24,383 nt of DNA, taken from contig JAPYTY010000004.1 in assembly GCA_029942065.1 (NCBI GenBank), forward strand, positions 1 to 24,383. Direction: 5' to 3'. The notes under the pieces were generated by a model. That model had not been told where the DNA came from. It worked only from the letters and a program-made list of their open reading frames with translations, and did no database searches. The stretch is from Acidobacteriota bacterium (GTDB lineage: Bacteria > Acidobacteriota > UBA6911 > RPQK01 > JADFOI01). Made by a program: the position numbers and the translations under genes. Below, one piece after another: positions 1 through 7,795 of the stretch. The stretch's first letter is position 1; every line of letters begins with the position of its first letter.

Positions 1-45
1 CCTGTGCTGTGGGCGCACTGAGTGCGCCCACAGCAAGGATTGTGA
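1..45 (+). repeat. Dispersed palindromic repeat, module A copy 1
   Basis: Positions 6-34 form a perfect inverted repeat with 14-bp arms and a one-base centre. Its 19-base core, GGGCGCACTGAGTGCGCCC (11-29), recurs on the opposite strand at 18044-18062. The flank CAGCAAGG also matches that copy, so the similarity extends beyond the palindrome. Confidence 0.8.
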
Positions 46-86
46 TGCTAAGAGGGCACCGAAAAGAAGAATCCAGAACGAAGATT

Positions 87-228
87 CCGGAGTGTGGGAG
101 GCGCCTCAGTGCGCCGACTCCGGAAGGCCGCTACAACGACCCTAATTATGTTGGCAGAGAATGGAGAGAAAAAGACAGAGAACAAAATTTCCTTCTTTGT
201 GTCTTTGTGCCTCTGTGGTGAAAATCTT
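87..228 (+). repeat. Composite intergenic repeat (module A variant plus module C)
   Basis: Positions 87-117 match 5633-5663 with one difference in 31 bases. Positions 111-155 match 11588-11634 closely. Positions 148-228 are module C, which starts at TGTTGGC and ends in CTTTGTGTCTTTGTGCCTC then GTGGTGAAAATCTT; it recurs at 11627-11699 (+) and 17914-17993 (-). Short reading frames through the block reflect repeat sequence and are not genes. Confidence 0.8.
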
Positions 229-253
229 CTTCCGTGTCTTGGTGGTGAGATCG

Positions 254-1678
254 CTACCTGCGAGCGCCCAGTTCGAGAAGAAGGTCGGCGGTGCTTTGGT
301 GAACGGTGAAGGGCTTCAGTTCGAAGTTAACCGACAAGCTGTCCAGGACGATGCCCTCCGCAATACTCAAGGGGGTCTGTCCCCACTGGTCCGGAGCATC
401 CAACCTGGCATCCTGGTCCACCAGGAACCGGACGATGTCGTCGGCTCCGATGCGGGCTGCGGCCTGCAAAGCGGTCTGGCCATTCACTGAAGAATCGTTG
501 ACGTCAGAACCCAGTGCCAGAGCCAGCTTGACCGCTTCCAGAGTGCCTTCTTCCTCTTCCTCTGTTCGGTCCCAGGTCCGACCCAGTCCCGCCGCCACCA
601 TCAGAGGCGTTACCTTTTGATGGGTCGCCAGCAGGGGATCGGCACCGCCGTCTACCAAAACCCGCATCAGACCGACATCGCCGACAGTGGCTGCCAGCAA
701 AAAAGGCGTCGCTCCCTCCAGTCTGACCAGAATGCCCAGGTTTCCAAATCGCTGGGTTTGGACCATCCGGGCATTGGGATCGGCTCCATGGGCCAGGAGT
801 GCCTGCACCAATTCCGCCATGTTGGGCCGGTACAGGTGCGCATTAAAGTACGACAACTCGACACGGGTAAGAGTCGACATGCCCTTTTGCAGCGCATAGT
901 GCAGGGCGGTCGTCCCATACTCATCCGCCGCATCGGGATCCGCACCCTGATCCAGAAAAAAGAGCGAGAGGTCCTGGTGCCCGCTGGCACTTGCCATCAG
1001 CAAAGGACTCATGCCGTCCGGCGCGGTCTCATTCAAATCGGCTCCCGCCTCCAGCAAAAGCCGGGCGGAATTCAGATGTCCTCCCCGGGCGGCAAACAGC
1101 AACGGAGTGAATCCACCTTCGGACCGGCCCTGGACGTCCGCTCCGTGTTCGATAAGAAGGCCTGCGACCCGGGGATGTTGCTCCGACACCGCCCACATCA
1201 AGGCCGTCTGTCCCCGCCGCTTTTCCTTCCCGTTCACCTGGGCTCCGTGGACCAGCAGCGCCCTGACGGCCTCCACGCTGCCGGTACGGGAGGCCGTCAT
1301 GAGCGGCGTCTCTCCGGAGGGCTGGGCGGCATTGGGATCGGCTCCGGCCCCCAACAGCTTCTCGACCATCCACGGGCTTCCATTGGTCGAGGCCAGACTA
1401 AGCGGGGTGACTCCATAATCATTCACGGCGTTGACGTTTGCGCCGGCGCCGATCAGAAGGTCCGCCGTTTCAACGTCATTTCGGTGGACCGCCCAGTGCA
1501 GTGCCGTCGCGCCATCCGGCTGGGAGGCATTGACATCGACCTGCTGCTCCAGCAGGGAGCGCAGGGTCTCCTGGTCACCATCCCGAACTGCCTCAACGAT
1601 CCGAGGATCATCGCCGGCTGCGGCCAGGGTCAGGACCGACAGCAGTGATGCCATCCAAAGACCACACAGAATCTTCAT
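254..1678 (-). CDS. Secreted ankyrin-repeat protein
   Basis: A 474-residue protein made of about eleven ankyrin repeats behind a signal peptide. The N-terminus (MKILCGLWMASLLSVLTLAA) is a typical Sec signal, so the protein probably acts in the periplasm or outside the cell. Units have the consensus G-x-TPL-x-x-A then LL-x-x-GAD-x-N, for example DGATALHWAVHRND and GGFTPLLFAARGGH. One unit in the second half is lengthened by an insert (around LSYFNAHLYRPNMAELV), and an acidic EEEEE run lies in a later unit. Ankyrin repeats bind proteins; no catalytic domain is visible and the partner is unknown. I chose the ATG at 1678 because it gives a clean signal peptide. A TTG at 1690 would add four residues and cannot be excluded, since GAGAGA lies close to both. 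It stands alone, divergent from the MFS gene. Confidence 0.9.
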   Translation of the reverse strand: MKILCGLWMASLLSVLTLAAAGDDPRIVEAVRDGDQETLRSLLEQQVDVNASQPDGATALHWAVHRNDVETADLLIGAGANVNAVNDYGVTPLSLASTNGSPWMVEKLLGAGADPNAAQPSGETPLMTASRTGSVEAVRALLVHGAQVNGKEKRRGQTALMWAVSEQHPRVAGLLIEHGADVQGRSEGGFTPLLFAARGGHLNSARLLLEAGADLNETAPDGMSPLLMASASGHQDLSLFFLDQGADPDAADEYGTTALHYALQKGMSTLTRVELSYFNAHLYRPNMAELVQALLAHGADPNARMVQTQRFGNLGILVRLEGATPFLLAATVGDVGLMRVLVDGGADPLLATHQKVTPLMVAAGLGRTWDRTEEEEEGTLEAVKLALALGSDVNDSSVNGQTALQAAARIGADDIVRFLVDQDARLDAPDQWGQTPLSIAEGIVLDSLSVNFELKPFTVHQSTADLLLELGARR

Positions 1679-2078
1679 CTTGAAATCCAATCTCTCGCCC
1701 CGTTGGATCGAGTACTTCCATGGTATAGGACCCGACGGGTACCATCAATCGAATGGACACGGCCGTCTCAGTTCTCCAGGGAGATAGGGCTCGGCCCGGA
1801 GCTTCCAAATTTCTTCGGAGCAGGTCCCTGATCGAACCGGTGGCCAGTCACTGGAGTACCCGTCCGGCCACCGAACCCACGGTTTCGTGAAATCCTCTCC
1901 ACGACACGACAACTGAACGAGCCATAAACCGGTCCTTCAAAGTGTAGTTTTCTTTAGAGGTTATCCTCTGGTACGCCGATCTTCAAGGCCCAACTTCGGG
2001 ACGAAACCTTTGTGGTACGATCCATGAACTGTGGTGTAGGGCCGCATTCCAGAGGGCCGCCACAACAGAAAAATTTCG
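1679..2078. other. Intergenic stretch between divergent genes
   Basis: This 400-base gap must hold the promoters of both the ankyrin gene (-) and the MFS gene (+). I see no convincing -35/-10 pair, tRNA or dispersed repeat. A weak 7-bp inverted repeat (GGTGGCC at 1839-1845, GGCCACC at 1866-1872) is the only structure noticed. A short minus-strand frame (1608-1808) overlaps the start of the ankyrin gene and is not supported. Confidence 0.5.
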
Positions 2079-3293
2079 ATGAATACTGCTACTTACCGTC
2101 GCCTGCTGATCCCCATTTACCTGCCTTCTTTCCTTCTGGCAGCCAGTCAGCAGGCACTCCTGATCCTGGTCCCGCTTTATGTCCTTGACCTGGGAGGAGG
2201 TGCCGCCTTTGCCGCTTTCGTGATGGGGCTTCGAGGGCTGGGAATGCTGCTTTTTGACGTTCCGGCCGGGGTGCTGGTGTCCCGATTCGGCGACAAACCG
2301 TCCATGATGGGGGGTCTACTCTGCATGACCCTCACGGGAGTGGCGTTCGCCCTGGTGGAGAATTTGTGGCTTCTGACGCCCTTCGCGATTCTCTACGGAG
2401 TGGGCACGGCGTCCTGGATGCTGGGACGCCTCTCCTATATGACGGATGCCGTTGAAAGCGACGAAAGGGGCCGTGCCCTGGCCAGTATTGGAGGCCTCAT
2501 GCGCCTGGGGTCCTTCGTCGGCCCGGCCCTGGGCGGCGCAGCAGCGGAATTCATGGGCTACACGGTTGCCTTCCTGGGTACCGGTGTCGCCTCAGCGGTG
2601 GCGGCGTTGCTGGTGTGGGCGTTCACTCACAACCTACACTCGGACCGCATCCGTACCGATTCCTATCTTACCCAACTGACCAGGATCATCATCTCTCATC
2701 GGCGGAGTTTTGCCACCGCCGGCGGCTTCGCCCTGGGGATCCAGCTGTTGCGTTCAGGACGACAGCTTTTCATACCCCTTTTCGGAACCGCCGCAGGGAT
2801 GGATGCGGCTGTGATCGGAGGCATTTATTCGCTGTCCTCGGCACTGGACATGTCGTTGTTTTATCCAGTCGGCCTGGTGATGGACAGGTGGGGCCGAAAG
2901 TGGATGAGTGTTCCATCCATGGCACTTTTCGCCATCTCTCTTTCCCTGTTTCCCCTGGTGACCGGCTTCTATTCCCTGCTGGGCATCGCCTTGCTGCTGG
3001 GTCTGGCCAACGGGCTCAGTGCGGGCATCGTGATGATCCTGGGAGCTGATCTGGCACCCAGGAAACTTCGGGCTGAATTCCTGGGCGTCTGGCGGCTCAT
3101 CGGAGATCTGGGGTGGACCGGAGGTCCCCTGCTCATCGGACTGCTGGTGGAAGCGGCGAGCATGACGGCCGCGGCCCTGGCGGTGGCCGGGATCGGCTTC
3201 CTGGGTCTCGGTGTTCTGGTTTTTCTCGTGGATGAGACCCTGCATTCTTCAAAGGCGGGCCCCGACCCTGCCAACGATCAGTCCACGAACTGA
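2079..3293 (+). CDS. MFS transporter (drug/metabolite exporter type)
   Basis: A 404-residue inner-membrane protein with about twelve hydrophobic segments, the usual MFS length. The loop after TM2 carries a motif-A relative (residues 60-73, DVPAGVLVSRFGDK). The second half repeats it in near-canonical form (residues 267-275, MDRWGRKWM), consistent with two six-helix halves. A glycine-rich stretch near residues 140-152 resembles the antiporter motif C of drug/H+ exporters, so proton-coupled export is likely, but the substrate cannot be read from sequence. The ATG at 2079 lacks a clear Shine-Dalgarno sequence. The gene converges on the cupredoxin-like gene, with only 9 bases between the two stop codons and therefore no room for a separate terminator. 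Confidence 0.92.
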   Translation: MNTATYRRLLIPIYLPSFLLAASQQALLILVPLYVLDLGGGAAFAAFVMGLRGLGMLLFDVPAGVLVSRFGDKPSMMGGLLCMTLTGVAFALVENLWLLTPFAILYGVGTASWMLGRLSYMTDAVESDERGRALASIGGLMRLGSFVGPALGGAAAEFMGYTVAFLGTGVASAVAALLVWAFTHNLHSDRIRTDSYLTQLTRIIISHRRSFATAGGFALGIQLLRSGRQLFIPLFGTAAGMDAAVIGGIYSLSSALDMSLFYPVGLVMDRWGRKWMSVPSMALFAISLSLFPLVTGFYSLLGIALLLGLANGLSAGIVMILGADLAPRKLRAEFLGVWRLIGDLGWTGGPLLIGLLVEAASMTAAALAVAGIGFLGLGVLVFLVDETLHSSKAGPDPANDQSTN

Positions 3294-3302
3294 GAGCCGG
3301 CT

Positions 3303-3896
3303 TCAGTAGTGAGGGAAGCGACGACTCAGCGGTCCTTCCATCGGGTAGCGAATGACTTTTTGCCTTACGATATCTTCGGATTTCGCCAACTCGAAGGTTC
3401 GAATGACTTCCGTGTAAATCGGCGCCCATCCTTCCCGACTCCCGTAACCCAATGGTCTTTCGCCCGGGCCGCCGGGCTGCCCCACCACGATTCTCCCCAC
3501 TGCCCCGATGGTTTCCTGATTGCGGCTGTAAAAATCGTAGGTACCTTCGACCTCGCAGGTATATTCGAGGCTCTGGCGCGTCCACAGGATCCCGGAGTCA
3601 AAGGGCTCGGCTCCCTCCGGAATACGCAACTCATGATTGTCATTATCCGGATGGTAGGCAACCGCCGAAAACCCATCCCGAAGGGAGACGAACCGAACCG
3701 TCTGACCCGGCTCCACAAACAGGCCCAGCGGATCAAAGTGGTAGCGTCCGATGCTGTAGTTCCGGGTCATGGTGATCTCGGGAACGTCCGATCCTCGCTG
3801 GGGACCCGGCCATGCCCAGTCGGTGGTTCCCACAACCACCACCCCTGCGGCCAGTCCTTTCAGGAAAATTCGGCGATTCTTCTGCTTCTCAAACAT
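3303..3896 (-). CDS. Tat-exported cupredoxin-fold protein lacking copper ligands
   Basis: A 197-residue protein. The N-terminus KNRRIFLKGLAAGVVVVG (residues 6-23) is a Tat signal, so it is exported folded. The body resembles halocyanin/plastocyanin-like cupredoxins: AYHP (80-83), RIPEGAEPFDSGIL (91-104), YDFYSRNQETIGAVG (120-134), GRIVVG (134-139). From recall, that family has a ligand His four residues before AYHP's tyrosine, then Cys, His and Met in a YDYFC-x-PHE-x-x-GMVG motif. Here those sites read Phe76, Ser124, Gln127 and Ala132, so a type-1 copper site should be absent. A Cys at 114 is not at a ligand position. The start at 3896 has GAGG ten bases upstream. A longer frame upstream is open only because it overlaps the end of the PQQ gene. 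It lies 25 bases after that gene and is probably co-transcribed, suggesting a structural or accessory partner rather than an electron carrier. Confidence 0.85.
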   Translation of the reverse strand: MFEKQKNRRIFLKGLAAGVVVVGTTDWAWPGPQRGSDVPEITMTRNYSIGRYHFDPLGLFVEPGQTVRFVSLRDGFSAVAYHPDNDNHELRIPEGAEPFDSGILWTRQSLEYTCEVEGTYDFYSRNQETIGAVGRIVVGQPGGPGERPLGYGSREGWAPIYTEVIRTFELAKSEDIVRQKVIRYPMEGPLSRRFPHY

Positions 3897-3921
3897 GTCG
3901 GTAATACCTCGTTTAGTCCAC

Positions 3922-5349
3922 TCAGTCGCCATCGACGGAAAAGGCATAGAGGGAATGCCGGCGCTCCCTTTCCTCTTCCTCCGAGGTGCCCAGCAATTCT
4001 CCATTGCTGGTGTAAAGGACTCCATTGGCAATCGCGATGCCCCCCCGGTGGGGTGACGGCATCTGAAAATCCCACAAACTACGGCCGTTTCGAGCGTCAA
4101 CCGCTTCCACGGTTCCATCGATAAAGCCCTGGTAGAAAACCCCGTTGGCAACCGCCACGGGACCCCGGATCAGGGAAGAGTTGGGAATCCACCATTCGAT
4201 ATCGCCCGTGTAGGCGTTGAGCGCCGCCGTGACCGAGGACGACCCCCGGGACGTCAGGGCATTGGAGACCACGAAGATCCGATTGTAAGCCACGGCCGTA
4301 CTGTTCAAAAGCGGACCTCCGCTGGAGGTCTGGTTGGTCAACTGGACCTTCCAGTAGAGCTCACCGGTGAATCGGTTCCAGCAATAAAAACCTCGCTTGT
4401 TCCCCGCCCCCACACACTGGCGCGTCAGCTTGCCCCGATAGCCGGCTGGGGCCTGGGCGTCAAAGATCATGGGATGGCAGCTGAAATCCAGATCAAAGGC
4501 ATCCCTGGCCTGGGCCTGGTAGTACCAGAGAAGTTCGCCACTGTGCAGATCATGGGCCAGAATGCTTTCGGCGTAGAGAGTTCCCGAAGGCGGATAGCTC
4601 TTCACACTGCCGGTCACGTTGTAGACGATCTTATTTTCTTCGTCAATGGCGGGGGAGGTCCAGACCGAACCGCCTCCGTATTGCGATTCGGGAACCACCC
4701 GGAAGCGCCAGGCAACGGCTCCTGTCTCGGCATCCAGACAGGCGATTTCGGAACTGCCGATATCCGAGGAATAGCCGGTGAGAACCTTGCCGTCGTAAAC
4801 CGCCACCGAACACAGCATGTTGGTCTGCTGAAGGGTTGACAGCTGAGTCTGCCAGATTTCCTCACCCGTGGCTGCATCCAGACAGCGGACCTTGGTGAAA
4901 TTGTCGCCGAAGTAGATGCGGCCGTCCAGGTACTGGGGAGAAGAGCGGATTCCCCAATGGTTGTAGCGCAGGGCGGTCTGAAACTGAACCTGGTACTTCC
5001 ACTTCAACTCTCCGGTTTCCGTTTCCAGGGCATAGAGATACCCGTCGCGCGATCCAAAAAACAGGGAATCCCCGATCACCGCAGGGGTGGTCTGGATGCG
5101 CCCCTGGGTATCGAAGACCCATTTGGCCTTGAGCCGTCCCACGTTTCCGGGACCCAGGGTCGTCTCGCGAGCGTTAAAACGGGTATTGTGCAGATCGTAG
5201 CCGAATCGAGACCAGTCCGCCGGTCCCGGCTGAGGCCGGTTCTGGGCAAACAGCGAGTTTCCCTGCCCCGCCGCCACCAGGGCGGCCGCGCTCATGCCTC
5301 CGAGAAACTCTCTCCTGGTGCATTCCATCCCGGGCTTTTTCCCCGCCAT
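3922..5349 (-). CDS. Tat-exported PQQ-type beta-propeller protein
   Basis: A 475-residue protein. Residues 11-28 (TRREFLGG followed by an Ala-rich stretch) form a Tat signal. The rest consists of PQQ-enzyme/quinoprotein propeller repeats of the form PA-x-x-x-GD-x-x-FGS-x-DGYLYAL-x-x-x-TG-x-x-x-W; TGE(L/I)-x-W occurs in at least four blades (TGELKWKY, TGEEIWQT, SGELLWYY, TGELYWKV). It resembles PQQ-dependent alcohol/polyvinyl-alcohol dehydrogenases and BamB-like propellers. It has no CxxCH haem motif and is shorter than the roughly 600-residue methanol-dehydrogenase class, so catalysis is likely but not proven. I chose the ATG at 5349 because GGGAGG lies nine bases upstream; the frame is open much further but runs into repeats. 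The cupredoxin-like gene follows after 25 bases. Confidence 0.85.
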   Translation of the reverse strand: MAGKKPGMECTRREFLGGMSAAALVAAGQGNSLFAQNRPQPGPADWSRFGYDLHNTRFNARETTLGPGNVGRLKAKWVFDTQGRIQTTPAVIGDSLFFGSRDGYLYALETETGELKWKYQVQFQTALRYNHWGIRSSPQYLDGRIYFGDNFTKVRCLDAATGEEIWQTQLSTLQQTNMLCSVAVYDGKVLTGYSSDIGSSEIACLDAETGAVAWRFRVVPESQYGGGSVWTSPAIDEENKIVYNVTGSVKSYPPSGTLYAESILAHDLHSGELLWYYQAQARDAFDLDFSCHPMIFDAQAPAGYRGKLTRQCVGAGNKRGFYCWNRFTGELYWKVQLTNQTSSGGPLLNSTAVAYNRIFVVSNALTSRGSSSVTAALNAYTGDIEWWIPNSSLIRGPVAVANGVFYQGFIDGTVEAVDARNGRSLWDFQMPSPHRGGIAIANGVLYTSNGELLGTSEEEERERRHSLYAFSVDGD

Positions 5350-5632
5350 TTCAGTGTTCCTCCCTTGGGTTGCCTCTACCGCCTGATCCTCGTGTTTCGG
5401 GTAGTGGTGCATAAAAGTACCACAAACATCCAGCAGCACAAACGGGGGAAGGTGCTGGAGACAGGAGAAGCGCTCTTCGCGCGCAGAGAAACTCCTCGCT
5501 GACGCTCGAAGTGGAGAAACGCGTCGCCTATGCTCCGCGTGGAGAACCATCCGGTTTTGAATTTCGGACTTGATTCGGATTTGGGACTTCAGATTTTCGG
5601 TCCGTTGTAGCGACCGCTCTGTGAGCGGCCCT

Positions 5633-5663
5633 CCGGAGTGTGGGAGGGGCCTCAGTGCGCCGA
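5633..5663 (+). repeat. Module A variant, second copy
   Basis: This stretch matches 87-117 with one difference in 31 bases. The shared core contains CTCAGTGCGCCGA. Confidence 0.8.
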
Positions 5664-5699
5664 TCCGGAAGGGCGCGCACGGGGGGGGGCCGTGCGCGT

Positions 5700-5731
5700 G
5701 CGCCCCTACAACAGGCTGCAAGATCGTGCCA
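5700..5731 (-). repeat. Dispersed repeat, module A copy 2 (partial)
   Basis: It matches 18057-18088 with one difference in 32 bases. In the minus-strand sense it reads TGGCACGATCTTGCAGCC followed by TGTTGTAGGGGCGC. It follows module B, the same order as at 18027-18152. Confidence 0.85.
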
Positions 5732-5735
5732 CATT

Positions 5736-5796
5736 GGAACCTGAAACGTGGAACCTGGAACGTGAAACGCGCTGGTCGAAGAACAGCGGCCGAGCT
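5736..5796 (-). repeat. Dispersed 3'-end repeat, module B copy 1
   Basis: It starts at the first base after the FAD gene's stop codon. In the minus-strand sense it has an imperfect hairpin (CGCTGTTC-TTC-GACCAGCG), then GCGTTTCACGTTC and CAGGTTCCACGTTTCA. It matches 11514-11566 (+) with two substitutions and one indel over 53 bases. Confidence 0.85.
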
Positions 5797-7434
5797 TCAG
5801 TCCATTTCGGCCCAGACCTTGCGGACATCCGGTGGATTCCACCAGATGTCCATATTCTCGTTCTGAAAGATGGCGTTGGCCGCGTTGTATCCGGGAGCAC
5901 CGGTGATATTGCCTCCGGGATGGGTTCCCGATCCGGTCAGGTACAGCTTGTCGACCGGCCCCCGGTACTGAGAATACTGGGGAATCGGCCGGTTGTATCC
6001 CAGCTGGGAAGGAATCAGTGCCCCCACGTGGAAGTCCCCTTCCCGCATATTGATCAGATGCCGCTCGGTATCCGGGGGAGTCTGGGAAAATTTGTACATG
6101 AGATTGTCGGCAATGTTGGGGGCGTACTCGACCCAACGGCTGACCAGCTTTTCCAGGTAAGTCTCTCTCATGTTGTCCCACTCCTCGGGTCCCAGGTCTC
6201 CGACCGAATAAGGAGCGAATTGCCAGGCGATCAGGACATGCTTGCCATCCGGCGCCCGGGTACGATCAAACAGAGAGGGGACGGCACACTGAATTCCGAT
6301 GTCCTGGGTAGGCTTACCTTCGATGACTTCACCCAAATGATGGAGCACATCCTCCGGCGTCTCGTATCCCACACAGGTGTTGAAGGCCTGGTTGATTCTG
6401 GGATCAAACCTGGAGGCGGTGTAGTTAGGCGCCTCGTTCACGGCGGCATGGAGGGCAAACAAAACTCCAAAGCTCTTCCCGGAAACACCGTATTTATATC
6501 CCTTGATGGCATCCGCCACCCCACTGTCGAGATGTTTCTCACCCACGAAACGCAAGAAAGTCTGGGTGGGATCCACGCTGCTCACCACGAACTTCTTGGC
6601 CATGAACTTTCGCCCATCCACGGCTTCGACTCCGGCCGCACGCCCGTTTTGAATAATGATCTCAGCCACTTCCGTGGCCGGGAAAATAAAACCTCCGTGG
6701 TGAATGACCATTGAACCCAGCGCATTCCCCAGTTGGCGGGCGCCCCCTCGGGGCAGCATGGCCTTATTCCCCATCACCGTCATGGCCACAATCGAGAACC
6801 CGGTATTTTCCACGGTGGGTACGGGCAGATAGCCTCTCACCGAAAAGAGAAACAGGTAGAAGGCCCGCAAGGCGGGGGTCTCAAAGAGCTCATGCACCAT
6901 GTCATAGGCGCTGTTTTTGTTGAGTTCCAGAAACTCCCGTCCCATCTTTGTCTTTTTCAGCAGGTCGGCTTCCTCATCAGGAGGTATGGGCGGGGAATAA
7001 TCCCGGACGAACCAGATGTTCCGGCCCATCTCGGCGTACCGGTGGTAGATGTCGACATATGTTTCCGCATCCTTCTTGGAGAACCGCTCAATAGACTTCC
7101 TGGTTTCCTCAGGATCAGCGTGAATGATCAGGGCACGCCCGTCACTCAGCGGCATGCCGTTGTTGACCGGCGGATAGATGTACTCCAGACCAAATTGGTC
7201 CAGCCCGAGGTCCTCATACCAGGGCAGATTGGGGATGTTGCGATGGAATTGAGAATGGTATTCGTGCAGAAAACCGGGATGGTAGGGGCTAGGAAAGGTT
7301 CCCGCTCCTCCGCCCACGAAAGCGGTTCTCTCCAACACCGCCACGCTCAAACCCGACTTGGCCAGATAGCCGGCCGTGACCAGGGCATTGTGTCCTGCAC
7401 CGATCACGACGACATCAAAATCTTGGTTGCTCAT
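5797..7434 (-). CDS. FAD-dependent oxidoreductase, phytoene-desaturase-like
   Basis: A 545-residue flavoprotein of the COG1233 type (phytoene dehydrogenase/CrtI, PYROXD2-like). The N-terminal Rossmann dinucleotide-binding site is plain: VVVIGAGHNAL (residues 8-18, GxGxxA variant of the glycine motif), ending in Glu35 (AVLE), which would bind the FAD ribose. The C-terminal FAD motif LTGSGTHPGGNITGAPGYNA is also textbook for the family. There is no signal peptide, so it acts in the cytoplasm or at the inner face of the membrane. The substrate is unknown; no other carotenoid gene is in the window, so carotenoid desaturation should not be assumed. AGGAGG lies twelve bases before the ATG at 7434, a slightly long spacing. 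It is single-gene and followed immediately by repeat module B. Confidence 0.93.
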   Translation of the reverse strand: MSNQDFDVVVIGAGHNALVTAGYLAKSGLSVAVLERTAFVGGGAGTFPSPYHPGFLHEYHSQFHRNIPNLPWYEDLGLDQFGLEYIYPPVNNGMPLSDGRALIIHADPEETRKSIERFSKKDAETYVDIYHRYAEMGRNIWFVRDYSPPIPPDEEADLLKKTKMGREFLELNKNSAYDMVHELFETPALRAFYLFLFSVRGYLPVPTVENTGFSIVAMTVMGNKAMLPRGGARQLGNALGSMVIHHGGFIFPATEVAEIIIQNGRAAGVEAVDGRKFMAKKFVVSSVDPTQTFLRFVGEKHLDSGVADAIKGYKYGVSGKSFGVLFALHAAVNEAPNYTASRFDPRINQAFNTCVGYETPEDVLHHLGEVIEGKPTQDIGIQCAVPSLFDRTRAPDGKHVLIAWQFAPYSVGDLGPEEWDNMRETYLEKLVSRWVEYAPNIADNLMYKFSQTPPDTERHLINMREGDFHVGALIPSQLGYNRPIPQYSQYRGPVDKLYLTGSGTHPGGNITGAPGYNAANAIFQNENMDIWWNPPDVRKVWAEMD

Positions 7435-7795
7435 TGATGACTCGATCCTCCTGATTCGCTCAAACCGTTGTTACCCTTCCTTCAGTTTGGCATTGAGGCA
7501 CACCAACCACTCCATACACGCCAAATCATCCAAAAAGATTCAAAACCACTACGGAGGATAGCAATTCTCACCTCTACAGACGAGACGGCCAACCCTTTTT
7601 TCCCATTCCATTGCACACCAGGCCCAGGGCATCCATCACTTTTACAATGCCGAACTCCTTTACGCCCAGGCTTCAAATGGCCAGCACCCACGCCACGCCG
7701 ATCTCATCTGGCCTTTATGGAATGTTTTCGATATCACCCCGGAAGGGCGGGGAACCGACTGGTACCCTAGCCTGGATTATGCTGGCTAGATATTT
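7435..7795. other. Intergenic stretch with a possible gene remnant
   Basis: This 361-base gap separates two minus-strand genes. It carries the ribosome-binding site of the FAD gene at its left end. The + strand is open from 7562 to a TAG at 7787-7789; the last 57 codons (from 7616) read like a real protein but have no start codon or ribosome-binding site. None of the repeats seen in other gaps was found here. Confidence 0.5.
7616..7789 (+). pseudogene. Possible C-terminal gene remnant
   Basis: The + strand frame translates as HQAQGIHHFYNAELLYAQ, then HADLIWPLWNVFDITPEG and RGTDWYPSLDYAG before a TAG stop. Its Trp, Tyr and His content and protein-like composition differ from the Arg/Pro/Ser-rich shadow frames elsewhere. 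I do not recognise the family. There is no ATG, GTG or TTG with a ribosome-binding site in front, so at most it is the tail of a lost gene. It could also be chance. Confidence 0.25.

Larger units (their letters stand above)
5350..5796. other. Repeat-filled intergenic stretch
   Basis: No gene is supported here. In the minus-strand sense, the FAD gene's stop is followed by module B (5736-5796), module A (5700-5731), a GC-rich inverted repeat around a nine-base G run (about 5673-5699), a module A variant (5633-5663) and a small hairpin (CCGCT and AGCGG arms, about 5613-5628). The rest (5350-5610) includes the ribosome-binding site of the PQQ gene and low-complexity GATTCGGATTTGGGACTT-like sequence. 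Confidence 0.7.

Noticed and set aside
9..490. Several short + strand frames in the first 500 bases
   Set aside because: They translate repeat modules A and C (for example VSLCLCGENL) or the antisense of the ankyrin gene.
617..1648. Long + strand open frame (343 codons) opposite the ankyrin gene
   Set aside because: It is the antisense shadow of the periodic ankyrin coding sequence; composition is Arg/Gly/Gln-rich with no recognisable motif or ribosome-binding site.
1608..1808. Minus-strand 66-codon frame with a plausible-looking VSIRLMVPVGSYTMEV stretch
   Set aside because: It overlaps the start and signal peptide of the ankyrin gene in another frame and ends in low-complexity residues; no ribosome-binding site.
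5673..5699. GC-rich inverted repeat around nine G as a terminator
   Set aside because: There is no T tract on either strand, and it is embedded in dispersed repeats.
5638..6714. Long + strand open frame (358 codons) opposite the FAD gene
   Set aside because: It starts inside a repeat and runs antisense to a clear flavoprotein whose motifs are all on the minus strand.
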